DNA from: Watersipora subatra
Taxonomy: Eukaryota; Bryozoa; Gymnolaemata; Cheilostomatida; Watersiporidae
NCBI RefSeq assembly: GCF_963576615.1
Contig: NC_088714.1
Coordinates: 51,953,723-52,017,722 of the forward strand
Reading direction: 5' to 3'
DNA length: 64,000 nt
Below the pieces are notes generated by a model. It saw only the letters and a program-made list of their open reading frames with translations. It searched no databases and was not told the DNA's origin. Positions 1 through 52,500 of the stretch are shown here, piece after piece; position 1 is the stretch's first letter; every line of letters starts with the position of its first letter. Both the position numbers and the translations under genes were made by a program.

Positions 1-291
1 TTCTATGTATATTCTATGCATCCGTGGCTTCTAACTCTACTAATCACGTGGCTACAATTATAATATTATGTGTTAGCTTTATCAGCTTTGTATAATATTA
101 TGAGTTAGCTTTATTAGCCTTGTATTATACTGTGTGTTAGCTTTATCAGCTTTGCTTTATCAGCTTTGTTTATAACTACGTGTCTTGTACTGAAACTTTC
201 TCTTCTGGTCTAGACCTGCAAACAATAAACTGCGTTTCAATTCTCCAAGCAATATTCCTTACTTGAGCAACTTAGGACCAACATATTACAA
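1..291. repeat. AT-rich left edge with short tandem repeats
   Basis: Positions about 58-180 hold three imperfect copies of a roughly 45-base unit built around GTTAGCTTTATCAGCTTTG. An AATAAA lies at 224-229. The polyadenylation-like tail could be the end of a solo LTR or another retroelement, but no partner copy is visible, so the class is left open. No gene seen. Confidence 0.35.
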
Positions 292-551
292 CAGTAATAC
301 TTCAACTTACGAGTGCTCCAACGTACGAGAAACTTGAGATACGAGCCAGCTTTCAAGCAAGTTTTAGCACTAACATACGAGCCATGTTTGAGATACGAGC
401 ACTTGAGTCAGTTGCCAAGTACAGTAACACTTCAACTTACGAGTGCTCCAACGTACGAGAAACTTGAGATACGAGCCAGCTTTCAAGCAAGTTTTAGCAC
501 TAACATACGAGCCATGTTTGAGATACGAGCACTTGAGTCAGTTGCCAAGTA
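292..551. repeat. Tandem duplication of a transposon end (130 bp period)
   Basis: Two nearly identical 130-base copies (292-421 and 422-551) contain the transposon terminal repeat and the subterminal motif GAGATACGAGCC. Only the second copy is directly preceded by the expected TA target site, so the first is probably a later duplication. Confidence 0.8.
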
Positions 552-1643
552 TGCCGGAGGTGTTTAATGAGAACAGCATCACTCTGTATTTTTCAACTGC
601 TCAGGTTATACTGTTGTACCGTGTTTTTTGTGCACGATTTTCTGTGCAGAATTATGTGAATTAAAAGTACTGTGCGTAGACCGAAAGTTTGCCAGTAAAA
701 TGAAAGATAATACAAAGAGAAAGCAAATGATAACAGTCGATATTAAACGGAAAAATATGCGAAATGTGTATGCGTGATTCAGCTAGCTCGGCAATATGAC
801 AGAAATACATTCATAATTATCAAACAGAAGGATTATATTCAAGGCATTTAGTTCGCAAAAGGACTAACCATAGTTTCTAAACCGTGCAGCGAACTTTACG
901 ACCGCTGATGGCATTGGACAAACAATTGGCCGGTGACAGCGTAACTGAAACGATGCTATGTGAAAAGGCCGGCGCTATCTATCCAAACTGTTTATTAGAC
1001 ATTCGGACAAGTTGGCTAGTAGTCGTGCGTTAACCATTTGTGACGACACCTGTGTTCGTCCTAGTCGCAACATGTTGCAAGGACGACAAAGGCAAACGTC
1101 CTTAGATAGGTTTATCTTAAAACGGCCGGCTAGTCGTGAGAGCGAAAAAAGGAAAAATTTCTCGCTAACCAGCGAGCAATTTCAAACTATGAACGCCGAA
1201 GAAATTTTAATTACGTTTAGTTGAAAATGAAAGTTTGCTTTTAGGTTTGCTTCTAAGTTTGTCTTTTAACACTTTGATAAAATCCAAATTTATCAAGGAC
1301 AACTGCTGTAACGAAGGATAACTTATATCTCCTTCCCTGGCAAATACGAGTGTTAACTGCTATTGTATGTATTTAATTTTACATTTTAATTAATCACATT
1401 TCCTTGCATTATTTATTATTTGTTGCTTTTTGAAAGCATGTAGTACGTAAGGACAATAACCAACATGTTCTTTCTGTTACAATATCTTGTTTTGAGTGTT
1501 TCATTTGCTTTTTTTAGAGTATGGAAACCAATCAATATATATTTAATTGTTCTATATATAAATGAATTGCACCAACATGCGAGTAAATTGACATACGAGC
1601 TCAGTCTCGGAATGCATTAAGCTCGTAAGTTGAAGTATGACTG
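292..1643 (+). mobile_element. Decayed Tigger-type DNA transposon (family T3)
   Basis: The ends are inverted: a left CAGTAACACTTCAACTTACG at 422 matches the right end around 1621-1643, and TA dinucleotides flank 422 and 1643. The first terminal copy at 292 is an extra duplicate. Inside are pieces of a Tigger/jerky-type transposase on the plus strand. One piece near 700 has the basic N-terminal look of a CENP-B-like DNA-binding domain. One near 900-990 reads like the second helix-turn-helix (ALDKQLAGDSVTETMLCEKA). One at 1012-1224 resembles the extreme C-terminus (RQRQTSLDRFILKRPASR), comparable to the tail of the intact transposase at 8705. The catalytic core is missing, so this is a non-autonomous deletion derivative. 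A related copy lies at about 54265-54900. Confidence 0.7.
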
Positions 1644-2093
1644 TACAATAAAACCACCTTGAAGAAACTCCACATTATAACACCGTCTTCTCTTCTCAGA
1701 CGGTTGTGTGCACTTTTTCCAGCTTCTTCTGAATCTTTGCCACGTACTTGTGTGAAGGCTGAAGTGGTAAGCTGAATTTCAACTGATCAGATAGTCCCAG
1801 CTCCTGGCTGAGCATCAGCGCCCAAGTGGCCATATGTTCGTAGCTATTTTCTATTTTTATGCTTTTGTATTCACTGACATTCTAAGTTTTGTTATACTGT
1901 CCTCCCAAAAAGGAGCGCGTTATATGCGCACTAAGTATGTTTGACCTTGAAGCAATGTTATGGGTGGTCCAGTTGGTGTTATCTTTATGACTCATCAGTA
2001 CTGATCAACCAGCCTAGCTAAGCAGTTGTCTTGAATTATCCTTGTCAACATTCATACAATAAAACCACCTTGAGGAAACTCCACATTATAACA
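1644..2093. repeat. 39-bp direct repeats flanking an exon-like segment
   Basis: The segment ACAATAAAACCACCTTGA followed by AAACTCCACATTATAAC occurs at 1644-1682 and again at 2055-2093, 411 bases apart, with about two differences. The repeats bracket the exon at 1696-1843. The left copy also abuts the TA target of the T3 transposon. Confidence 0.7.
1696..1843 (-). CDS. Unassigned terminal coding exon
   Basis: On the minus strand a TAG acceptor at 1844-1846 opens a 148-base exon in phase 2 with 48 codons before a TGA at 1696-1698. It reads YEHMATWALMLSQELGLSDQ, continues with a basic, coiled-coil-like stretch (HKYVAKIQKKLEKV) and ends in VHTTV. I do not recognise the family. It could be the cytoplasmic end of the metalloprotease gene just upstream, or the last exon of a separate downstream gene. 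The last protease exon seen ends in phase 1, so at least one further exon would be needed to join them. No AATAAA was found close behind the stop. Confidence 0.45.
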
Positions 2094-2843
2094 TTTACTA
2101 GCTGAAGTTCTTAAAATAAACCATGAAATCAAAACAAACTTTGCTGTTACTGGAAAAAAGAATTTGCAGCATGTGTTCTCATTGTTAATTACTATCAACA
2201 ATTTGATGAAAGTAATTTGCCTGAAAAACTCCATGCATTCCTTGTTGCTGTTGTTATTCCTTTTTGTTACTGTTATTTATTGTTTTTATTACTATACCTT
2301 GTTATGATTGTTAAAAAATACTTGGTAAATTGGTATTGGTAATTGATATCAATTAGAAGTACATATATACCAGAAATTATATAAATCAGCATAACATAAT
2401 TCTTTTTAAAATCAGAACATTCTTAGCTTTTTGGAAAATTCATGTTTACTATTCATAAATATAATTATAAAAAGAAAAATGTGTATGGTATATGACCCTG
2501 CGTGGCATAAAAATACTTAAGTATGATAAGTTTTAAATTGAATCCTTTTTCAGGGAATCATATGTATCATTATATTTTTCTTTTTTTCTCAACGACCTGT
2601 ACTATGAAAACATTGTGTTTAGCGTCACTTTCATTCATAAAAACATATTTTCAGTCGTAATGCCTCTTAAGGTGAGTGAGTGACCTTTTCTTGACCCTAT
2701 ATTTTCTTTGGCTTTAAATCTGAGGAGTATCAAACAAAACCACCAAAAAAGTCAAGAATATTCTGTTATTGGTAAATCATGTCTTCATAATGGACCCTTG
2801 TGATATTTCATAAAAGTAACTTTTGTGTTATTTTTGTACCGAC
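1844..2843. other. Non-coding stretch downstream of the last EGF exon
   Basis: AT-rich. A pyrimidine-rich acceptor near 2151 on the minus strand opens a short frame ending CYNVEFPQGGFIV and a stop, but its spacing to the sixth EGF cysteine is poor, so it is not called as an exon. Nothing else recognised. Confidence 0.4.
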
Positions 2844-44210
<41,367 letters not shown>

Positions 44211-44469
44211 CTCACCACCTTCTGTTCAGTCTCTAAAGGTAATTAATGAATCACATAGACACAAAATACATGTAGATAAGTAGAGTTTACTGTAGACTTT
44301 CTAAAAGACAGCAATGCAAGCTGTTGCCTTTACTACAAAATTGAACTACTCAAATGTTTTTATTGGATCTTTTTATTGGACCTGTAGACAGTATTTTTAG
44401 CTGTTGCACTGAAGAAAAAAATGCTAAATAGGCATAGCAACAATGAGGTGTTGCTGTATTTATAATGAT

Positions 44470-44925
44470 ACTAGCTGAATGCCCAGCATTGCACGGGTAA
44501 TGAAAACAGTTTATAAACTGTGGCAGGTAATGATGTTGCCATTGGCTAAGTATTTTTACCCGATGGAATTGAGTAACTCAAGCTAGTAACCTAGGCTTGT
44601 CTAAATATTTACTATAATAAGCGCTATGCTGTGCTTATAATTGTGCTTACAATCGTTACATTACGCTTCACAATCTCTTACACAATCATGATTTTCAAGT
44701 GTGCTAGTAGTAACCAATAGCATTTTTCCAAGTGCTGCTTAAGCATGTGCACAATTATTCATTATTGTGGCCAGTTGAATTTGCAGTGTAGTGTATAGCA
44801 TGCCTGTTTGTAGAACTGAAAGTTCTGAGTTCAATTCTAGGGTGCAACGGATTTTTCATTCACACACTTTAATCGCTAGAACTGGACACACCAATGACAA
44901 ACAAACACTTATATTGATATAGATT
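44470..44925 (+). repeat. S1 SINE-like repeat, copy f
   Basis: Head ACTAGCTGAATGCCCAGCAT plus GCACGGGTAATGAAAACAG. The 3' part has a different tRNA-like module (GTGTAGTGTATAGCATGCCT, GAGTTCAATTCTAGGG), the same as at 26590-26650. It lies just upstream of the protease start exon. Confidence 0.7.
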
Positions 44926-47900
44926 TGTTGTAGAATCATATGCACCAAAGTTTTTGATATTTTAGAATAACTTCTTTTGCAATAAAAACTCATTCTAATT
45001 AAAATTAGTTCACTGAGTTTTTTAATGCGCTGATTACAATTTTTAATTTTTTTCAATTACAAAACATTATGATCCACAATTAAAAGAACAAACTCGACTT
45101 GTTACCTGTAGGCTGCCTCTTCAGTTGTTTTAGCTCAGTCACATCATTTTCGAAAATTAAAATTTTCCGAGTACACGATTTCGTGAAGCCATGTGAAAAT
45201 AAATACAAAAGTTTCATTATAGCAATATTTGAAATGCTTTCAATTTTTGCATATTGTATGAGAAATAATAAAAAGAGTCCTCAAACATATTTTTAGCGGA
45301 ATTGTTTAATTCAAATTTAAGATTTTTGTGTTCATGTTGTGTATGGTCCTCTAATTGTACCACACACTAACAGAGCTTTGCATCAACTTCACGCTCATTT
45401 TACCTTTGACACTTTTTACATAATTTACTAAGTTTTGTAGTGTAACAGCTTGCAGGAAGGTGTAATTCTCTGTTACCTAAACATACCAGGAAGCTAGAGC
45501 AGAACTGCTCATTTGAGCAGATTTTATTAACTAGATGTCATTCTTGTTACATTCTATCAGTAATTTTATTATTAATGGCCCTCTAGTTTAATGTGGTATT
45601 TATAGACAAGGCTCTACTGCAGCTCATTACCAAAGTTAACTCAGTGATAGTTTTTAGATTAAATTTGGGTTTTCTTCATCACCAGCTGGCATCAAGCTGA
45701 TGATAGAAAACACTGAATTAGGAGACTGAATGCAAATTGATTCAAACGATGAACTTTTCAAAGGAAGTGTGGATATCTATTTAAATAAATATTTCATATA
45801 TATTACTTTAAAGGCAACAATTTTATTTTAAATGGATTTTTTTTACTATGCCATAAAAGAATCATAAACCAAATAAAAATAAAGTGCAGCAGTTAGCCGC
45901 TAAAATTAAATAAATGGTTTGACATGAAGCATTTTAAATAACTTTCTCTGTTAAAAGAATGAATATTAGGTAGAAAATTCTTAAAGCAGCTAGCAATAAT
46001 ATTTTCAAAATAATTATTACATCGTATGCACAATTTTTCTATACCACTTAAAGTGAAATGAGTTGAGAACCTGTAACTGTCCCGTAGAAATCGAGGACAC
46101 AAACCAAGAAAGATCTTGAATCTTTTAATTGACGTAACATAAACATTTAGCATAGGTAAAGTAAGAAAATGCAATGATTTGGAAAAAGCAATCTTTAGAA
46201 TAAAATATTCTAGGATATAATGTAGATTTGCAATTGGTCGGAATGCAAAATCTACATTATTAAAAAAACTATTAATACTATTAATTAACTCATTATACTA
46301 CATTGTTAAAAAAATAAATAGTGTTGTCATACTGTGGAGATAGATTATAATAGATCAGCCATAATATAATGTAAACCATAAATAATATGGCAATATAAGC
46401 AAAAAATAATGACCTACTAACATTTTAAAAACAAATTCCAAAGTTGCTGTCTGTCATGATGCACATAATTTTGGAAACGTAGAAAGCAACCCTATGCTCT
46501 AGTAGGTCTATACATGCTCTATTAGGTCTATATATGTTCTAGTAGGTCTATACATGCTCTAGTAGGTCTATACATGCTCTAGTAGGTCTATACATGCTCT
46601 AGTAGGTCTACACATGCTCTAGTAGGTCTATACATGCTCTAGTAGGTCTATACATGCTTTAGTAGGTCTATACATACTCTAGTAGGTCTATAGATGCTCT
46701 AGTGAGTCTATACATGCTCTAGTAGGTCTATATATGTTCTAGTAGGTCTATACATGCTCTAGTAGGTCTACCCATGCTCTAGTAAGTCTATACGATGCTC
46801 TAGTAGGTCTATATATGTTCTAATAGGTCTATAAATGTTCTAGTAGGTCTATACATGCTCTAGTAGGTCTATACATGCTCTAATAGGTCTATACGTGCTC
46901 TAGTAAGTCTATACATGCTCTAATAGGTCTATGCATGCTCTAGTAGGTCTATAAATGCTCTAGTAGGTCTACCCATGCTCTAGTAAGTCTATACGATGCT
47001 CTAGTAGGTCTATATATGTTCTAATAGGTCTATAAATGTTCTAGTAGGTCTATACATGCTCTAGTAGGTCTATACATGCTCTAATAGGTCTATACGTGCT
47101 CTAGTAAGTCTATACATGCTCTAATAGGTCTATGCATGCTCTAGTAGGTCTATACATGCTTTAGTAGGTCTATACATACTCTAATAGGTCTATAGATGCT
47201 CTAGTGAGTCTGTCTATACATGCTTTAGTAGGTCTATACATGCTCTAGTAGGTCCATACATGCTCTAGTAGATATATACATGCTCTAGTAGGTCTATAAA
47301 TGCCCTAGTAGATCTATACATGCTCTAGTAGGTCTAAAAATGCCATATCCTATGTGATTCAATATGATTCAAATGAATGTGATTCCTATTCAGGCTAACC
47401 TACTAGCATACGAACCTGCAGGAGAGTAAATACTGCATCTTTGCAATATAAACAACACTAGCCGGTAGCCCGACTAAGGGCCGGATTTTCTCATTTTTAA
47501 TCATAGAGCCTGCAGGTGAGTGTTTAAGAAGCTGGTCTTCAGGAATCAGATGGAATTTTAGACCAAATATTTTAGGATCTGGTGAAAGAAACGGAGGAAA
47601 TGCGTGTGAATGTTAGACAAAATTGGTCAAATTTATTGACATAGAGTTAAGGTAACAAATTAATTCTGTCAAATATACTATTATTTTATAGTTTTATGCT
47701 CAAGTTTTGCTTATGCAAGTATATTTTCTTCTACTATTGCATTTTGATCAAAGATTCAGACAAACTGAGAAGAAACGGAGCAGATGCGTGTGAAGATTGG
47801 ATGAAATCTTCCAAAAGCATGTGGAAACGCAGACTAACAGACAGACAAATAGACAAGGTGAGATTCATTCATATAGATCATAATTACAGCATTTCAGGGA

Positions 47901-49251
47901 AGTCATTTTTAAACACCACCCAAAAATATTTTAAAATAGTCAACTAAACCTTGGTAAAAGTGAGTGCTGCCTTGCTGTCTCTTCTCCAATCACCAGTTTA
48001 GTACTCAAATGAAATTTACTTTAATTAAACATGACATCAGACACACCTGATCCTAGACTAAAAATATCATCAACTAGGCCTATGCACTATAGAACTAACA
48101 AACAATTTTTATATGTATTTCTAACTTAGTTCAACTACGCGCAACAGGTCCGTAAGGCTATGTAAAAATTTCTTATATTCGACATCAGCTAGGCTGTGAC
48201 ACTACTCGACAGGTGGTTGTGTAGAGCGATATTCACTTGCACATTATCATGAGAAGTGTAATAGTTCAAATGTGCTGGGCTTTCGGGACCCTTTTCCCTC
48301 GTGCTCTACAACAAGGTGGAACTCTAATCTGTTGTACAACTTGGTTTTACCAGCACAGAGTCCCATACTAATACCTTTGTAACTATCATATCTTTGATTT
48401 TTTGTTGCAGAATAATTTTAGCTACCGTTAAAAAATGATGAACCCAAATCTATAAACACTCCTACCTAAAGGACCATGGGTATCTGCCCTTACCTAAAGA
48501 GGAGACGATTTCCATTTACTTTATTTACAACTTATTTACCAAGTTCTCTTCAAATTGGGTTCAAAATGTTCACTTCCCATTTTTCTTGCAAGCATTGTAT
48601 TGTTATTGCAAAGTTGTTCAATATACAGTGCAGCAAGAACATATCTACGTGATCAACATATCAGTATAACTGAGAGCTGGTGTATTGGTGTGAAATCGGC
48701 ATGCATTTTGCTAATTACAGCTCAGTATGCCAAAAAAATGAAATCTACTTAAATTGCTAGTTGAGAGAAGTTTTCGCGAACTCAAATTTTTAAAAACATT
48801 ATGACTAAAATGAGAACATGTTACAACACAATGAAAGTAATTTTAAAAGACAGCATAATAAATGGCAATGAAAGTGCAATAAACTCTGGCAGCCGAAATC
48901 ATGAATCCATGATTGGTCTGTTGGCTGATATTAGATTAACATTTCACAACGATAGACTCACGGTGACCAGTAGAATGAGAACATTATTATCTTATTTAAC
49001 AGAAAACAAAACTATCTTATTTCTTAACAGAAATAAGATAATTCATCATATAAGTCCTAGTAACAAAACATGGTACCCGACCCATGTCCAGCGGGTCTCA
49101 CTGCTCAAGAGTGTTAGAAAAAAATCATGCTAACTACTGCTTTCTTCAGACAAAAAATTAAATTGTTTTCCAGATTTTCTAATTATCGATGAATTATATT
49201 TTTCATTTAGAAAAAGATCGCAGAATAGAATATAAAGTTTGATATGTAACA
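44926..49251. other. Intergenic region between COX16 and the protease gene
   Basis: No supported gene. Contains the 20-base minisatellite (46495-47345). Near 47461 a CTAGCCGGTAGCCCGACTAA head resembles the start of S1-type repeats. 48220-48310 has weak tRNA-like boxes. The rest is unremarkable AT-rich DNA. Confidence 0.6.
46495..47345. repeat. 20-base minisatellite, about 42 copies
   Basis: Unit CTAGTAGGTCTATACATGCT with many single-base variants. A higher-order repeat is visible: the stretch with CTACCCATGCTCTAGTAAGT followed by TATACGATGCTC occurs at about 46770 and again at about 46970. Confidence 0.95.
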
Positions 49252-49257
49252 TTTATT
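49252..49257 (-). promoter_or_regulatory. Poly(A) signal of COX16
   Basis: AATAAA on the minus strand, about 220 bases after the COX16 stop codon. Confidence 0.6.
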
Positions 49258-49478
49258 GAAATGATTTATATGTTTGAAGATTGCTTTGGTAAGAAATTCA
49301 TTAAATTAGTTTACAGAAAGACAATATTAAAAAAAAATAACATCCCTACACTAAAGAACAAACGCAACAAGATTCAGTCCCAACATGTACTGTAGCTAAA
49401 TATTCATTACTCCAGATGTCATGGCTCACGAAACACCCGCGCATTCCAGCTTCTTATGCTGATAAACAAACAGAAAAA

Positions 49479-49583
49479 TCAGGAAGAGGAGGTATTCTGT
49501 TGTGTCTGTAGCTCCCTCGAATCTTCCCATGGCTTCGGACCACGAATGTTCTTCCAATCTTTTTTAGCGGCTTCCCTTGCTTG
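49479..49583 (-). CDS. COX16: COX16 last exon
   Basis: GTTGCAG acceptor, 34 codons and TGA. DWKNIRGPKPWED is nearly identical to the motif DWKNIRGPRPWED of human COX16. Ends in ELQTQQNTSSS. Confidence 0.9.
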   Translation of the reverse strand, partial: QAREAAKKDWKNIRGPKPWEDSRELQTQQNTSSS

Positions 49584-52500
49584 CTGCAACATTTGAAGAA
49601 CTTGAAATATAGTCAAAGTAGCAGATGTTGACAGCGGTGTGATCAGATATCATCATGAGTACAATTAAAAACTTCAGGGAACCAAATAGCAGTATGATGT
49701 CCATGGATCAGCAAGAGTCATAAACGCTGAGGCGTTTGGGATGTACTCTTAATGACAACACCAGCTATTATATCACATCCATCGGATTACAATAGACACT
49801 ACCATAATATAAATTCTATTTAACATAAAGAATTTATGTAAAGTTTTTGCTTCGCATCACATAAGATATTCTGCATAGTGTAAAGTGTCAAGTCAGTGCA
49901 AATCTCAAATTTGATTTGAATAACGAGAGAGCAACGGTAAACTTTAAAAACTACATTTTCTCTCTTGCTGCATTTGGGAGAGACAACGATGTAAAAGAGG
50001 GTTTCTCCACTATATATACTAGTACCCTCACTACTAATATAATAGTAGTAGCGTGCTGTGAGAGATTGTCAGGTGTGCTGATAAAGCAATGATAATATGT
50101 CTTCGCACACTTATTCAGAATTACTTTAAGTTGGTTGACTAGTGCAGGTGTTAAGAATTTCAGTCTACCAAGTTGAATGTTACAAATTTGAGTCCCATTC
50201 ATTTCAATCTTATATTCTAACACCTAACCCTAGTTTCAAAAAAATGGATGAACAGGCAGACACAGCTCTCCAGATACCCTAAGACACTTATGTATTCGCG
50301 TCATCTAACTTTCGCGGAGTCATCCTCTCGCGAAAATTTCCTGAGCAAAACTAAACTATCATAACGAACGAGCGAAAACGCGAAATTAAATAGCTTTGTT
50401 CATTGACAGTCCAAGAAACAAATGGCAGTAAACGATCAAATTGCATTATCGATCTCGCCCACAAATTTCTAACTGCGGTACACAATTACAAACTAGTCCC
50501 AAATTGAAATTTTTTTCCCAGTGAACTGGACCTGAGGAATCTAATTGTTTGTTCCACTGCATTTATTTTCACATCACTATAATTTCGCACTCATCAGAAC
50601 TGCAAAATTAAGTTGCAGCGAAATTTTACTCTGTATGCTACTCACGAAACTAAATATTAGTGAAATATAAGTGTCCTAGGGTAGTACATATATATATTTT
50701 TGTTTTACTTTATATTCGTCAACTCTTTTTTTCTTTGCAGCATAGACCGTGTTTTCTAGAAAGAAAGTGAAAAAAATTGATTTAAATTGACATTGAAGGT
50801 GTGTGCTCCCCTTAATTTACAAATATCATAATCAAGAACCCTAAACCAAATAAAAGAGATAAAAAAACCGAAAATTTGGCGATATAAACCAAGTATACCA
50901 CAATTACTATGCAATCATTAAATTACAAAAGTTAGCTTTAGTTTTTTCCTATAATAAGGGCCAAAGGGGTGAGCTTGGGAAGATCTTGAAACGGATTAGG
51001 TAATTTACATACATGTATTTTACTCTTCTTATAACGTAAAATCCCTATAACATAAACATTCCCAGAACGGAATATTCATGTTATAAGAGCGTCTTCTGTA
51101 CCTACACACAAGAATTTAGGTATGAGGTAAACGTATGACAATCTGATTCTCGTCATATACAAACCAACTACAAGCCTACAGGAGCTAAGGCTACACAATG
51201 GAAAATGGCCTTCAGGTAGAAGAGGTGGCATTGAAAATGTTTATGAACCTGGTCTCTACAGGGCAACCTTGAGAAACATAGCTTTAACTTTTCATCATTA
51301 TTGAAAGGTGTTTTTATAGATTACATTAACCGAGCGCTAGCCGCAAAACAGACAATTTCAATAAATGGGAATTATGATTGGATTCTTAGATCTTATCTTA
51401 TATCCTTCTGTAGAGAAATGACCTATCGATCAGTTATTGCTGGAAGCAGCGAGGAAAATAATATCTCACAGTTCATACATATACAGAAACCTCAATGATA
51501 GTTGACCACATATTAAAATCATTGGTATTACTCAAGGATTTTGGCCGTATCCAAGGTGGGTGGACTGAGTCTAAAAGCATGATAGCTCTGTTGTCTTTCC
51601 AAGGTTAGAGTTTGGGAAAAAATAATGCATCATACGGGATTCGAACCGGGACATTCACCTTAGCAGCCAGGCTCACTACTGTCTGCACTATTCAACCACC
51701 TTGCTGGCATTTTGGAATAATTGTACATATAGTTATTACATCGAATGATCCCTCACGGCCCGCCGAACTAGCTTTGCTACAATGAGAGCCGTGCCCAGCC
51801 ATCTGAAACCATGGTTGGAGGTTGGGGAAAAAAGATCGCATCATATGGGATTCGAACTCAAGACCTTAGGCGAGTTGGACTAACACTTTAACAACTGAAC
51901 CAATCAACTGCCTTACAGAAACTTCGAATAATTGTGAAGATACCGATTCTCAGCAATTTTCAGCACACCTGATGAGCTCTCATGGTACAGTGTATTGCGT
52001 GGGTGCTAGTTTGAATAATAAGTAGACAGAGAGTTTAAGTGGAAACAATAATAAAATTTCATTTGCCAACCCGGTCAGACATGGACCATTAAAAATGTAG
52101 CAACATAAAAAAACTTAGGTAGATGTTCGTGTTGGTTAGCAATTGACCAATCATTGCCCGCTAATCATGTAAGATGTAGAGCATTGGAACAGCTTACTGC
52201 TCCAATACAGCAGAGGAGATTATAACGATGTAATTTCCATAGCTACTAAACATGCTGTGAACTGGTGCCTTAAGCCTGGTTCCCATATCGATTGCGAGAC
52301 TCCGGCGGTAACATGCGCAGCAAAACGCTTGCGATGCTAGGCTCGGCGGGATCTGTTCACATAAAAGCCACATCGTTAATAATATCGTAAACATAATTGC
52401 GTAATCAAATAAAATGTTCGCTGGCCATGCCGTTCCTATAATGGTGACCTTTACCCATACAGTGCATTTTGGGAAGGTTTTGCCTGCGACTGTTTGCGAA

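Noticed and set aside
2052-2151. Possible terminal exon ending CYNVEFPQGGFIV
   Set aside because: Acceptor is good, but the distance to the needed EGF cysteine is unlike the family and the sequence lies in a duplicated repeat.
45893-46174. 93-codon minus-strand frame, suspected LINE fragment
   Set aside because: No convincing match to reverse transcriptase motifs.
48220-48310. tRNA-like boxes
   Set aside because: No stems pair and the B box is poor; at best an old SINE scrap.
48801-49133. 110-codon plus-strand frame next to COX16
   Set aside because: No recognisable motif and no splice or codon evidence; probably chance.
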